From: Eutreptiella sp. 'Long Island Sound 2002'
Lineage: Eukaryota > Euglenozoa > Euglenophyceae > Eutreptiales > Eutreptiaceae
DNA length: 64,000 nt
Assembly: GCA_964036045.1 (NCBI GenBank)
Contig: OZ038382.1
Location: forward strand, 127,162,556-127,226,555
Reading direction: 5' to 3'
The translations under genes were made by a program, and so were the position numbers. The notes beneath the pieces were generated by a model. It ran no database searches. It was not told the DNA's origin and saw only the letters and a list, made by a program, of their open reading frames with translations. The number at the start of each line of letters is the position of its first letter. Positions within the stretch are counted from its first letter, which is position 1. Shown here piece after piece: positions 20,801-33,882 of the stretch.

Positions 20801-23800
20801 AAAGCGTGGATTGTGAGTCCCTAACCCCAACTCGAGGGGCCACACAACAAAGCGTGGATTGCGAGCCCCTAACCATAACTTGAAGGGCCACACAACAAAG
20901 CGTGGATTGTGAGTCCCTAACCCCAACTCGAGGGGCCACACAACAAAGCGTGGATTGCGAGTCCCTAACCATAACTCGAGGGGCCACACAACAAAGCGTG
21001 GATTGTGAGTACCTAACCCCAAATGGAGCGGCCACCCAGCACAGCGTGGATTGTGACTCCCCAACCCCAACTCGAGGGGCCACACAACAAAGCGTGGATT
21101 GTGAGTCCCTGACCCTAACTCGAGGGGCCACACAACAAAGCGTGGATTGTGAGTCCCTAACCCCAACTCGAGGGGCCACACAACAAAGCGTGGATTCCGA
21201 GTCCCTAACCATAACTCGAGGGGCCACCCAATAAAGCGTGGATTGTGAGTTCCTAACCCCAAATGCAGCGGCCACCCAGCACAGCGTGGATTGTGACTCC
21301 CTAACCCCAACGCGAGGGGCCACACAACAAAGCGTGGATTGGGAGTCCCTAACCCTAATTCGAGGGGCCACACAACAAAGCGTGGATTGTGAGTCCCTAA
21401 ACCCAAATCGAGCGGCCTCCTAGCACAGCGTGGATTGTGACTCCCTAACCCTAACTCGACGGGCCACACAACAAAGCGTGGATTGTGAGTCCCTAACCCT
21501 AACTCGAGGGGCCACACAACAAAGCGTGGATTGTGAGTCCCTAACCCCAACTCCAGGGGCCACACAACAAAGCGTGGATTGCGAGTCCCTAACCATAACT
21601 TGAAGGGCCACACAACAAAGCGTGGATTGTGAGTCCCTAACCCTAACTCGAGGGGCCACACAACAAAGCGTGGATTGTGAGTCCCTAACCCTAACTCGAG
21701 GGGCCACACAACAAAGCGTGGATTGTGAGTCCCTAACCCCAACTCGAGGGGCCACACAACAAAGCGTGGATTCCGAGTCCCTAACCATAACTCGAGGGGC
21801 CACACAATAAAGCGTGGATTGTGAGTTCCTAACCCCAACTCGAGGGGCCACACAACAAAGTGTGGATTGCGAGTCCCTAACCATAACTCGAGGGGCCACA
21901 AAACAAAGCGTGGATTGTGAGTACCTAACCCCAAATGGAGCGGCCACCCAGCACAGCGTGTATTGTGACTCCCCAACTCCAACTCGAGGGGCCACACAAC
22001 AAAGCGTGGATTGGGAGTCCCTAACCCTAACTCGAGGGGCCACACAACAAAGCGTGGATTGTGAGTCCCTAACCCTAACTCGAGGGGCCACACAACAAAG
22101 CGTGGATTGTGAGTCCCTAACCCCAACTCGAGGGGCCACACAACAAAGCGTGGATTCCGAGTCCCTAACCATAACTCGAGGGGCCACACAATAAAGCGTG
22201 GATTGTGAGTTCCTAACCCCAAATGTAGCGGCCACCCAGCACAGCGTGGATTGTGACTCCCCAACCCCAACGCGAGGGGCCACACAACAAAGCGTGGATT
22301 GGGAGTCCCTAACCCTAATTCGAGGGGCCACACAACAAAGCGTGGATTGTGAGTCCCTAAACCCAAATCGAGCGGCCTCCTAGCACAGCGTGGATTGTGA
22401 CTCCCTAACCCTAACTCGAGGGGCCACACAACAAAGCGTGGATTGGGAGTCCCTAACCCTAACTCGAGGGGCCACACAACAAAGTGTGGATTGTGAGTCC
22501 CCAACCGCAAATCGAGCGGCCACACAACAAAGCGTGGATTGTGATTCCCTAACCCCAAGTCGAGGGGTCACGTAACAAAGTGTGTATTGTGAGTCCCTAA
22601 CCCTAACTCGAGCGGCGATGCCACACATCGTGGATTGCGAGTCCCTAACCATAAGTGGAGGGGCCAGGTAACAATGCGCGTATTGTGAGTCCCTAACCCC
22701 AACTCGAGGGGCCACGCAACACACCGTGCATTGTGAGTCCCTAATCCCGACTTGAGGGGCCACACAACAAAGCGTGAATTGTGAGTCCCTAACCCCAACT
22801 CGAAGGGCCACACAACACACCGTGGATTATGAGTCCCTAACCTCAACTCGACGGGCCACACAACAAAGCGTGGATTGTGAGTCCCTAACCCTAACTAGAG
22901 GGGCCACACAACAAAGCGTGGATTGTGAGTCCCTCACCCCAACTCGAGGGGCCACACAACAAAGCGTGGATTGCGAGTCCCTAACCATAACCCGAGGGGC
23001 CACACAACAAAGCGTGGATTGTGAGTCCCTATCTCCAAATGGAGCGGCCACCCAGCACAGCATGGATTGTGACTCGCCAACCCCAACTCGAGGGGCCACG
23101 TAACAAAGCGTGGATTGGCAGTCCCTAACCCTGATTCGAGGGGCCACACAACAAAGCGTGGATTGTGAGTCCCTAACCCCAAATGGAGCGGCCACCCAGC
23201 ACATCGTGGATTGTGACTCCCTAACCCTAACTCGATGGGCCACACAACAAAGCGTGGATTGTGACTCCCTAACCCCAACTCGAGGGGCCACACACCAAAG
23301 CGTGGATTGTGACTCCCTAACCCCAACTCGAGGGGCCACACACCAAAGCGTGGATTGTGAGTCCCTAACCCCAACTCGAGGGGCCACACAACAAAGCGTG
23401 GATTGTGATTCCCGCACCCCAACTCGAGAGGCCACGTAACAAAATGTATATTGTGAGTCCCTAACCCTAACTCGAGCGGCGATGCCACACATCGTGGATT
23501 GCGAGTCCCTAACCATAACTCGAGGGGCCACACAACAAACCGTGGATTGTGAGTCCCTAGTCCCGACTTGAGGGGCCACACAACAAAGCGTGAATCGTGA
23601 GTCCCTATCGCCAACACGAAGGGCCACACAACACAGCGTGGATCATGAGTCCCTAACCTCAACTCGACGGGCCACACAACAAACCGTGGATTGTGAGTCC
23701 CTAACCCTAACTGGAGGGGCCGCACAACAAAGCGTGGATTGTGAATCCCTAACCCCAAATCGAGCGGCCACACAACACAACATGGATTGTGCGTCCCTAG

Positions 23801-24540
23801 CCCCAATTCGAGGGGCCACACAACAAAGCGTGGATTGCGAATCCCTAATCATGACTCGAGGGGCCACACAACAAAGCATGGATTGTCATTCCCTAACCCC
23901 AAATCGAGCGGCCACCCAGCACATCGTGGATTGTGACTCCCTAACCCTCACTTGAGGGGCCACACAACAAACCGTGGATTGGGAGTCCCTAACTCTAACT
24001 CGAGGGGCCACACAAAAAAGCGTGGATTGTGAGTCCCGAACCCCAACCCGAGGGGCTAGACAACAAAGTGTGGATTGTGAGTCCTTAACCCCAACTCGAG
24101 GGGCCACACAAGAAAGCGTGGATCGTGAGTCCCTAACCCCAACATGAGGGGCCACACAGCTAAGCGTGGATTGTGAATCCCTAACCCCAGCTCCAGCGGC
24201 CACGCAACACAGAATGGATTGTGAGTGCCTAACCCCAACTCGAGGGGCCACGCAACACAGCATGGATTGTGAGTCCCTAACCCCAACTCTGGGGGCCACA
24301 CAACAAAGCGTGGATTGCGAGTCCCTAACCATAATTCGAGGGGCCACACAACAAAGCGTGGATTGTGAATCCCTAACCCCAAATCGAGCGGCCACCCAGC
24401 ACAGCGTGGATTGTGACTCCCCAACCCCGACTCGAGGTGCCGCACAACAAAGCGTGGATTCTGAATCCCTAACCCTAAATCGAGCGGCCACCCAGCACAG
24501 CGTGGATTGTGACTCCCCAATCGCGACTCGAGGGGCTCGC
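14828..24540. repeat. 48-bp satellite, block 1
   Basis: About 202 head-to-tail units of 48 bp. Consensus pieces are TGAGTCCCTAACCCCAAC, TCGAGGGGCCACACAAC and AAAGCGTGGATTG. Diagnostic variants recur: AAATGGAGCGGCCACCCAGC, GCGGCGATGCCACACATCG and ACCCGGAAAACAGCGCCG (17,761; 18,195; 19,155; 19,495). Higher-order repetition at 960 bp (20 units) links about 21,000-21,420 to about 21,960-22,380. The consensus has no stop in several frames and 48 is 16 codons. That explains the long open frames on both strands (up to 674 codons). I treat them as non-coding. Confidence 0.97.
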
Positions 24541-24780
24541 GTCGATTAATACTTAATATATTAATCAATTTTTGGCTGGATAATATTAATTTCCAGAAAT
24601 TAGTTCAGGGGGTCAAAACTTAACTTTTGGTTTTTTGTGTTTTTTTCGGACTGCACACCCCCAACATCCCACAGCCCCAAACCACAAACCCAAAACCCCC
24701 ACAGCGGCACCCTTCACAGCCCCAAGCACCGTAGCCCCAAAGGGCACCGTGCCCGGCATACCATGACCCCAAAGCCCAGT
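24541..24780. other. 240-bp non-repeat interruption of the satellite
   Basis: It starts with an A/T-rich imperfect palindrome (ATTAATACTTAATATATTAA), then has a pyrimidine-poor G/T tract and a run of CCCCAAA/CCCACAGC words. No ORF or clear target duplication is seen. Possibly a decayed insertion. Confidence 0.6.
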
Positions 24781-27700
24781 GAGTCCCTAACCGCAATTTG
24801 AGGGGTCACGCTACAAAGCGTGGATTGTGACTCCCTAACCCCAACTCAAGGGGCCACACAGCAAAGCGTGGATTGTGAGTCCCTAACCCCGACTTGAGGG
24901 GCCACACAACAAAGCGTGGATTGTGAGTCCCTAACCCTAACTCGAGGGGCCACCCAACAAAGCGTGGATTGTGAGTTCCTGACCCCAACTTGAGAGGCCA
25001 CACAACAAAGTGTGGATTGTGAGTCCCTAACCCCAACTCGACGGGCCACGCAACAAAGCGTGGATTGTGAGTACCTAACCCCAAATCAAGGGGCCACAAA
25101 ACAAAGCGTGGATTGTGAGTTCCTACCCCCAACTCAACGGGCCACACAACAAAGCGTGGATTGTGAGTCCCTAATCCTAACTCGAGGGGCCACCCAACAA
25201 AGCGTGGATTGTGAGTTCCTAACCCCAACCTGAGAGGCCACACAACAAAGTGTGGATTGTGAGTCCCTAACCCCAACTTGACAAGCCACGCAACAAAGCG
25301 TGGATTGTGAGTCCCTAACCCCAACTCAAGGGGCCACAAAACAAAGCGTGGATTGTGAGTTCCTACCCCCAACTCAACGGGCCACACCACAAAGCGTGGA
25401 TTGTGAATCCCTAACCCCAACTTGAGGGGCCAAACAACAAAGCGTGGATTGTGAGTCCCTAACCGCAACTTGACGGGCCACACAACAAGGCGTGCATTGT
25501 GAGTCCCTAACCCTAACTCGAAGGGCCACAAAACAACCCGTGGATTGTGAGTCCTTAACCCCAACTCGAGGGGCCGCACAACAAAGCGTGGATTGTGAGT
25601 CCCTAACCCCAACTCGAGGGGCCACACAACAAAGCGTGGATTCCGAGTCCCTAACCCCAACTCGAGGGGCCACACAACAAAGCGTGGATTGTGAGTCCCG
25701 AACCCCAACTCAACGGGCCACACAACAAAGCGTGGATTGTGAGTCCCTAACCGCAACTTGAGTGGTCACGCTACAAAGCGTGGATTGTGAGTCCCTAACC
25801 CCAACTCAAGGGGCCACAAAACAAAGCCAGGATTGTGAGTTCCTAACCCCAACCCGAGGGGCCACACAACAAAGCGTGGATTGTGAATCCCTAACCCCAC
25901 CTCGAGGGGCCACACAACAAAGCGTGGATTGTCCCTAACCCGAGTCCCTAACCCCAACTCGAAGGGCCATGCAACAAAGCTTGGATTGTGAGTCCCTAAC
26001 CCCAACTCGACGGGCCACACAATAAAGCGTGGATTGTGAGTCGCTAACCACAACTTGAGGGGTCATGCTACAAAGCGTGGATTGTGAGTCCTTAACCCCG
26101 ACTCGAGGGGCCACAAAACAAAGCGTGGATTGTGAGTCCCTAACCCTAACTCGAAGGGCCACAAAACAAAGCGTGGATTGTGAGTCCCTAACCCCAACTC
26201 AAGGGGCCACAAAACAAAGCGTAGATTGTGGGTCCCAACCCCCAACTCCATGGGCCACAGAACAAAGCGTGGATTGTGAGTCCCTAACCGCAACTCGAGG
26301 GGCCACACAACAAAGCGTGGATTGTCCCTAACCCAAGTCCCTAACCCCAACTCGAAAGGGCCATGCAACAAAGCGTGGATTGTGAGTCCCTAACCCCAAC
26401 TCGACGGGCCACACAATAAAGCGTGGATTGTGAGTCGCTAACCGCAACTTGAGGGGTCATGCTACAAAGCGTGGATTGTGAATCCCTGACCCCAACTCGA
26501 GGGGCCACAAAACAAAGCGTGGATGGTGAGTCCCTAACCCTAACTCGAAGGGCCACAAAACAAAGCTTGGATTGTGAGTCCCTAACCCCACCTCAAGTGG
26601 CCACACAACAAAGCGTCGATTGTCCCCAACCCGAGTCCCTAACCCCAACTCGAAGGGCCATGCAACAAAGCGTGGATTGTGACTCTGTAACCCCAACTCG
26701 ACGGGCCAGACAATAAAGCGTGGATTGTGAGTCCCTAACCCCAACTCGAGGGGCCACACAACAAAGCGTGGATTGTGAGTTCCTAACCCCAACTCGAGGG
26801 GCCACACAACAAAGCGTGGATTCCGAGTCCCTAACCCCAACTCGAGGGGCCACACAACAAAGCGTGGATTGTGAGTCCCGAACCCCAACTCGACGGGCCA
26901 CACAACAAAGCGTGGATTGTGAGTCCCTAACCGCAACTTGAGGGGTCACGCTACAAAGCGTGGATTGTGAGTCCCTAACCCCAACTCAAGGGGCCACAAA
27001 ACAAAGCGTGGATTGTGAGTTCCTAACCCCAACCCGAGGGGCCACACAACAAAGCGTGGATTGTGAATCCCTAACCCCAACTCGAGGGGCCACACAACAA
27101 AGCGTGGATTGTCCCTAACCCGAGTCCCTAACCCCAACTGGAAGGGCCATGCAACAAAGCTTGGATTGTGAGTCCCTAACCCCAACTCGACGGGCCACAC
27201 AATAAAGCGTGGATTGTGAGTCGCTAACCACAACTTGAGGGGTCATGCTACAAAGCGTGGATTGTGAGTCCTTAACCCCGACTCGAGGGGCCACAAAACA
27301 AAGCGTGGATTGTGAGTCCCTAACCCTAACTCGAAGGGCCACAAAACAAAGCGTGGATTGTGAGTCCCTAACCCCAACTCAAGGGGCCACAAAACAAAGC
27401 GTAGATTTTGGGTCCCTAACCCCAACTCCCTGGGCCACAGAACAAAGCGTGGATTGTGAGTCCCCAACCGCAACTCGAGGGGCCACACAACAAAGCGTGG
27501 ATTGTCCCTAACCCAAGTCCCTAACCCCAACTCGAAAGGGCCATGCAACAAAGCGTGGATTGTGAGTCCCTAACCCCAACTCGACGGGCCACACAATAAA
27601 GCGTGGATTGTGAGTCGCTAACCGCAACTTGAGGGGTCATGCTACAAAGCGTGGATTGTGAATCCCTGACCCCAACTCAAGGGGCCACAAAACAAAGCGT

Positions 27701-30051
27701 GGATGGTGAGTCCCTAACCCTAACTCGAAGGGCCACAAAACAAAGCTTGGATTGTGAGTCCCTAACCCCACCTCAAGTGGCCACACAACAAAGCGTCGAT
27801 TGTCCCCAACCCGAGTCCCTAACCCCAACTCGCAGGGCCATGCAACAAAGCGTGGATTGTGACTCTGTAACCCCAACTCGACGGGCCACACAATAAAGCG
27901 TGGATTGTGAGTCCCTAACCCCAACTCGAGGGGCCACACAACAAAGCGTGGATTGTGAGTTCCTAACCCCAACTCGAGGGGCCAAACAACAAAGCATGGA
28001 TTGTCAGTCCCTAACCCCAACTCGAGGGGCCACACAACAAAGCGTGGATTGTCCCCGACCCGAGTCCCTAACCCCAACTCGAAGGGCCATGCAACAAAGC
28101 GTGGATTGTGAGTCCCTAACCCCAAATCGACGGGCCACACAATAAAGCGTGGATTGTGAGTCGCTAACCGCAACTTGAGGGGTCATGCTACAAAGCGTGG
28201 ATTGTGAGCCGCTAACCGCAACTTGAGGGGTCATGCTACAAAGCGTGGATTGTGAGTCCCTAACCCCAACTCGAGGGGCCACAAAACAAAGCGTGGATTG
28301 TGAGTCCCTAACCCTAACTCGAAGGGCCACAAAACAAAGCGTGGATTGTGAGTCCCTAACCCCAACTCGAGGGGCCACACAACAAAGCGTAGATTGTGGG
28401 TCGCTAACGGCAACTCGACGGGCCACAGAACAAAGCGACGATTGTGAGTTTCTAACCCCAACTCAAGAGGCCACAAAACAAAGTGTGCATTGTGAATCTC
28501 TAACCTCAACTCGACGGGCCACACAACAAAGCGTGGATTGTGACTGCCTCACCATAATTTGAGGGGCCAAACAACAAAGCGTGGATTGTGAGTCCCTAAC
28601 CATAACTCGAGGGGCCACACAACAAAGCGTGAACTCTGAGTCCCTAACCATAACTCGAGGGGCCACACAACAAAGCGTGGATTGTGAGTCCCTCAACTCA
28701 ACTCGAGGGGCCACACAACAAAGCGTGGATTGTGAGTCCCTCACCCAAACTTGCGGGGCCACAAAACAAAGCGTGGATTGTGAGTCCCTAACCGCACTTC
28801 GAGGGGCCACACAACAAAGCGTGAATTATGAGTCCCTGAGCCAACTCCACGGGCCACACAACAAAGCATGGACTGTGAGTCCCCAACCATAACTCGATGG
28901 GCCACACAACAAAGCATGGATTGTGAGTCCCTGACCGCAACTTGAGGGGTCACACTACAAAGCGTGGATTGTGAGTCCCTAACCCCAACTCAAGGGGCCA
29001 CAAAACAAAGCGTGGATTGTGAGTCGCTAACTCCACCTTGACGGGCCACAAGAGAGCGTGGATTGTGAGTTCCTAACCCCAACTCGAGGGGCCAAACAAT
29101 AAAGCGTGGATTGTGAGTCCGTGACCCCAACTTGAGGGGCCACACAACGAAGCGTGGATTGTGAGTCCCTAACCGCTACTTGAGGGGTCACACTACAAAG
29201 CGTGGATTGTGAGTCCCTAACCCCACCCCGAGGGGCCAAACAACAAAGCGTGGATTGTGAGTCCCTAACCCTAATTCGAGGGGCCACACAACAAAGCGTG
29301 GATTGTGAGTTCCTAACCCCACCCCGAGGGGCCAAACAACAAAGCGTGGATTGTGAGCCCCTAACCCCAACTCGAGGGGCCACACAGCAAAGCTGGGATT
29401 GTGATTCCCTAACCCCATCTCTCGGGGCTCCACAGCAAAGCGTGGATTCTGAGTCCCTAACCCTAACTCGAGGGGCCACAGAACAAAGCGTGTATTGTGA
29501 GTTCCTAACCTCAAGTCGAGGAGCCACACAAGAAAGCGTGGATTGTGAGGCCCTAACCCCAACTCGAGGAGCCACACAACAAAGCGTGGATTGTGAGTCC
29601 CTAACCCTAACTCCAGCGGCCACAAAACAAAGCGTGGATTCTAAGTCCCTAACCCAACTTCGAAGGGCCATGCAACAAAGCGTGGATCGTCAGTCCCTAA
29701 CCCCAACTCGAGGGGCCACAAAACAAAGCGTGGATTTTCCCTAACCCGAGTCCCTAACCCCAACTCGAAGGGCCATGCAACAAAGCGTGGATTGTGAGTC
29801 CCTAACCCCAACTCGACGGGCCACACAATAAAGCGTGGATTGTGAGTCGCTAACCGCAACTTGAGGGGTCACGCTACAAAGCATGGATTGTGAGACCCTA
29901 ACCCCAACTCGAGGGGCCACAAAACAAAGCGTGGATTGTGAGTCCCTAACCCTAACTCAAAGGGCCACAAAACAAAGCGTGGAGTGTGAGTCCCTGACCC
30001 CAACTCTCGGGGCCACACAACAAAGCGTGGATCGTGGGTCCCTAACCCCAA
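24781..30051. repeat. 48-bp satellite, block 2
   Basis: About 110 units, richer in GGGGTCACGCTACAAAGCG and CCACAAAACAAAGCG variants than block 1. Partial units (GATTGTCCCTAACCCGAGTC) break the phase. A higher-order repeat of 1,180 bp is visible: 25,766-26,945 is repeated almost exactly at 26,946-28,125. Confidence 0.97.
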
Positions 30052-30097
30052 GGCGACCTAAAAATTGCTCTGCGGGGGGGGGGGGGGCATGAACGCC
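30052..30097 (+). repeat. Left terminal inverted repeat (46 bp)
   Basis: Pairs with 33,883-33,928. Mismatches are confined to five bases after GGCG and a few in the G-rich run. Confidence 0.88.
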
Positions 30098-30570
30098 TGC
30101 CGAAGGAGGGGGGGGGGTTGGAGAAATGGACGTCCGTGACAGGCCCCTTAACAAGGGGCAGTTTTGTAGGTTTATTTGAAAATTTGCCGGCGACAATGAG
30201 TGCCGTGGGCTGGCATGATACCCCCACCAATGGTTGAGCGGATAGTAGGCCTTTTTTGTTAGAGGCCGGGGACCGGTAGCCTTGACTTACCATTGTTTTT
30301 CAGGTGTATGCACCTCCCAACAGGGGCAGCCTTGGGAGACAGGGTAAAAGAAAAAACTGATGACTGGGGACGCCCGGGGCTCTCATCAGTTGAGGGTCGC
30401 GATGCCCAACCCTGTTATAAAGTGGGCTAAGCGAAATACGCACTCAGACCTCGGGTTGTTGGGGTTGGTCCAACTTCTACACCCGGTCCCAAAGGTTAAC
30501 GTGACCGAGGCATTACCATGCCTAAAAAAAAAAGTATCTTTTTTCACACTTGGAATTTCTTGCTTTCAGA

Positions 30571-32515
30571 ATGTCGGAAGTCATTCCTCTACCATTCACT
30601 CTGTTTCCGCGCCCAGGGACCACATATGAGGTATCCTGGAACTCTGAGCATGTGCATTTGTATGAAGTGCATTTCTCTTTGCCTTTGAAGGAAAGGAATC
30701 TGCATGTCCAACAATGGTGGGCTTTGATGCGTAGCGTCGAAAAACAATTGGCTGACAAGAACTTCAGTGCAGATGCATTGAGTACTTTGAAGCTGAAAAT
30801 TCGGGTTGCCATCAGGGAAGCATCTATGCTACGGTCAGCCTGTGCTGCACTGCTTGTCGACCACAAAGGTGTACCGTGTGATGCACAACGCGCTGTGCGT
30901 TTGCGCATTGAAAAAAATGGACACCCACATGCCGATAGCCACTAGCTGAGTGAGCTGAACGTTTTGCTGACCAAATTATCGTCAGCTGGTGAGACAGTGA
31001 CAGCAAAGGGTGCAGAACCCCGGCCTGAGACCCCCCCAAAAAGGACATTGCGTGATTATTTCACCCCCCCCCCCCCGCCCTCACAATCCCGCCCGCAACT
31101 TTGGAGCGCTTTTTTGCTTCACCGAGGAGCAGCCCCAGTTCTTCCAACCCCCCTACGGAACGCATTTGTCCTGTCATGGGCACTTTGCCTGAGCCATCCC
31201 CACAGTACCTGTCCCATGAAGAAACTCTGGTTTCCTTTGTAGAGTCAATTGCCCGTGACCAAGGTATTAGTGCCACCGGTGCTTTGGATCACATATTGCA
31301 TACCGCCCGAGGCAATGAAGTTTCGTCTCTGAAAGAATCACCGCCCTTGCCGCGTCTGCCTGCACGCATTCGCATTGCAATTTCAGCAATGCTTCTTGGT
31401 GTGTACTCTTCAGGACCCACGTGTGGGGTTAATGAAGTGTGTAGGCCTGTGACTGTGCAAGGGACATCTCAAGCCACTCCGGCAATGGGAGATTGTGCAT
31501 TGTATGGTCTGTTGTTCGTAGGATTGCCATTGTTGCGCCCACCTCCTTTGCATCCCGAGGCAGCCGCTGCTGTACGCATTCGGGCTGTCAGGCAGATGAT
31601 CCGTGGGATGGTGCCACCTGTGCCAATGCAGGAGGAAGTCCTTCATTTGCAGGGCTTAGAACCACGAACCGTTGTTAGGCTGGGACACCCGCTTGGAGTG
31701 TACTGCACCGTGGTGCAAGATCTGGATGGGGTTTTTTACATTGTGGCAGAGCCTGATGTGCCATATGGCTCTGGAATGCATGCTGTGCTGCTGCAGACCA
31801 CTGATCACTACACCACATTCAGCCCCCCCCTCACCAACGCACAGCCTGTCCTTGTTCCATCATCTCCCATTATGTCGCAGGCATCGACAAACTCGGAGGC
31901 ACTAAGAGCCCCGGCCACTTTGGATTTGTATGCGGCCCTGAATGTGAGTGCCAGGCCCCTTTGGCGTAAAACACAGTTGCATGTGCTGCTGCAGGAACTC
32001 TGTGCGCACGTTCCGAAGCAGGTGTCAGAGAAACAAAAACCTAAGAGACAGAAGGTGGCACACAGTTTCCCGAACGTTGCGCGTTTGAGTGTGACAAATG
32101 CCCACCATCTGGCGCTATGTGTTGATGCTCTGTTACAGCATGTATGTGTGCGCCAGTCTCATTTGCAAGCATTGCATATTGAAGCTGGCTGCACCCCAAA
32201 GAGCCGGCACCTTAATTCATCAGCACGCATGGGTGAATGGCTGACGTTACACCTGAAGAACGTTGCAGAACGTTTCATGTGCGCTGGGGGGGGGGGGGAT
32301 CAAACCTTTTCTGGTTTCAACCCCCTGAGAAAGCTGAGGCACGTGCTGCTCTCCTCACTTCTGTTTCACAGGTTGCTGCTGAACAGCAGGGAGTTGCGCT
32401 GGTGCGCTCCAAGGTGCGCGCTCTGCCCGTGCATCGGTTTCTGCGCGCATTTCCCAGTGCTGTAGCAAAGAGGGTGCTGAAATCAATCCTCCCACCCAGA
32501 CGTTCCAGGGTCTGA
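30571..32515 (+). CDS. Transposon ORF A, unknown protein of about 640 residues
   Basis: The start ATG at 30,571 gives MSEVIPLPFTLFPRPGTTY. The frame meets TAG at 30,943 and continues protein-like (LSELNVLLTKLSSAGETV). It passes a run of 13 C at 31,064-31,076, where it must change frame, and goes on through LERFFASPRSSPSSS, GTLPEPSPQYLSHEET and NVARLSVTNAHHLALCV. It changes frame again at a run of 13 G at 32,286-32,298 and ends PPEKAEARAALLTSVSQ to TGA at 32,513. Two motifs resemble PCNA-interacting (PIP) boxes, KRTLRDYF and ATLERFF, but both lack the usual Gln. No enzyme domain is recognised. As the larger element gene it could be the transposase, which is inference only. Confidence 0.5.
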
Positions 32516-32570
32516 TACTTACATTACTGAATTTCGGTCACACTGTCGTGCAATCCTGGATGGATCTGCA

Positions 32571-33716
32571 GTGGACATGCCAGTTTACCGTCGCTTGCAC
32601 ATTCGGTGTGTCCTCAGGTACCAACAATTGCATTCCTGTGCAGGCCACTTCGATTTTCAGTTGCGTCGCACAGCGTGCAAGGATGTGTTGGGGCATTTGT
32701 GTACTGCACAAGATTACCCCTCTGCACCCACATTTGCAACGTGCAACAATCTTGCGGTAAGTTGTGAGGATATTTGCCCGTTCCTGGATGATCCCATTGT
32801 TGGGAACAAAGGGCAATTTCTGTCCTCTGCTAAGGTTGAGCAAAAAAAAGCAACGGAAAAAAAAATAGCGTTGAAGCAGTCACCTCCATCTGTTTTGTGC
32901 AAGCAACTGTATGCAGAGATTGCAAGCCCTACTGCTGCCCAAATGGCCGACCTCTCAACGCAATGCTTTGGCACACCCTCCAAGGTATCTGAAATTAGTA
33001 AGTGGTTTGCCCTGAAGCGCTCTTTGCAGTTTGCAAAAGCAGAGGCCAAGCTTAAGCGGCGCCGTGGGGCTGTCACTCCCTCTGTGTTGAGTGACGTGGA
33101 GCGCTTGTTGAGGCAAACGCGGGGTCTTTTTGGCATGAATGGGCAGTGTACAGTTGCCAATCTGAAGTTGCCTGGCAACCATGGCTTAACCACTTCAGGT
33201 CCAAAGGTTGAATTGGTTCAGCGGGTGCACAATAATATTGCGCGCATTAGTGAGTCTCAAGGCCTACAATCTGAGGAGGCAATTAGTATGCTTGAAGAAG
33301 ATGGCCCTAATGAGGACGAAGATGTAGAGGATGATCTGATCTGGTTTGTTTGCTTGACAGGTGATGTTTCTGAGGGGAATGATATTGTCATTTGTGATGG
33401 GGACCACTCAGAGCCACGTGGGTGCCATCAATTGTGCTGCCAACCCCCAGTGTCTGAGATTCCTGATGGACCTTGGTTGTGCCCTGATTGCTTGCAGGAC
33501 CACGTATCTGCACCACCATCACGTGGTACGGATGCAGATTATGTTCCTTCTGTGACTTGCACTGATGCTACCTCCGCTTCTGCTCCTAGTTCCAACCCCT
33601 CCAGCAGCTCGGACTCCTCGGACGGCACCTCTGATTCCAGCGATGACTTCAGCTCTGATTCTAGCAATAGCTCAAGCTCTGATTGTGATGACTCATCAGG
33701 GTCGGCTTCTGATTGA
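32571..33716 (+). CDS. Transposon ORF B: homeodomain-like, SAP-like, PHD-like
   Basis: 381 codons from ATG to TGA. Residues about 106-166 (KQLYAEIASPTAAQMADL ... VSEISKWFALKRSLQ, KLKRRR) follow the homeodomain pattern, with the recognition-helix signature WF-x2-KR. Residues about 193-226 (LKLPGNHGLTTSGPKVEL, VQRV) match the SAP DNA-binding motif. Residues about 259-310 (NDIVICDGDHSEPRGCHQ, LCCQPPVSEIPDGPWLCP, DC) match a PHD finger. There the first cysteine pair is degenerate (CLTG) and the fourth ligand is displaced. An acidic Ser/Asp tail ends it. The predicted role is nuclear DNA and chromatin binding. The frame is open upstream of the ATG (SDTYITEFRSHC), so the true start may be earlier. 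Confidence 0.6.
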   Translation: MDMPVYRRLHIRCVLRYQQLHSCAGHFDFQLRRTACKDVLGHLCTAQDYPSAPTFATCNNLAVSCEDICPFLDDPIVGNKGQFLSSAKVEQKKATEKKIALKQSPPSVLCKQLYAEIASPTAAQMADLSTQCFGTPSKVSEISKWFALKRSLQFAKAEAKLKRRRGAVTPSVLSDVERLLRQTRGLFGMNGQCTVANLKLPGNHGLTTSGPKVELVQRVHNNIARISESQGLQSEEAISMLEEDGPNEDEDVEDDLIWFVCLTGDVSEGNDIVICDGDHSEPRGCHQLCCQPPVSEIPDGPWLCPDCLQDHVSAPPSRGTDADYVPSVTCTDATSASAPSSNPSSSSDSSDGTSDSSDDFSSDSSNSSSSDCDDSSGSASD

Positions 33717-33737
33717 GACCCCAATCTCCATGGTGCC

Positions 33738-33815
33738 GCGGTAAGGCCTGGGTGGGGCGCTGCATGGCAGCCGGAAGTGACCGGGGGTCATCGTACCCTT
33801 AAACAAAAGTACCAC
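33738..33815 (+). repeat. Dispersed repeat encoding VRPGWGA...LKQKY, copy C
   Basis: It reads VRPGWGAAWQPEVTGGHR then TLKQKYHPRW. It is inside the transposon, between ORF B and the right terminal repeat, so this module may belong to the ends of this element family. Confidence 0.5.
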
Positions 33816-33882
33816 CCCCGCTGGCACTCGGTAACTATGGTTCCGACACGGCGACCAAGGAGGGGGGGGGGGTTGGAAAATG

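Noticed and set aside
20534-22558. 674-codon open minus-strand frame (and 512-, 345- and 513-codon frames nearby)
   Set aside because: All arise from a 48-bp stop-free unit (16 codons). Several frames on both strands are open, starts are arbitrary, and units with stops break the frames at random places.
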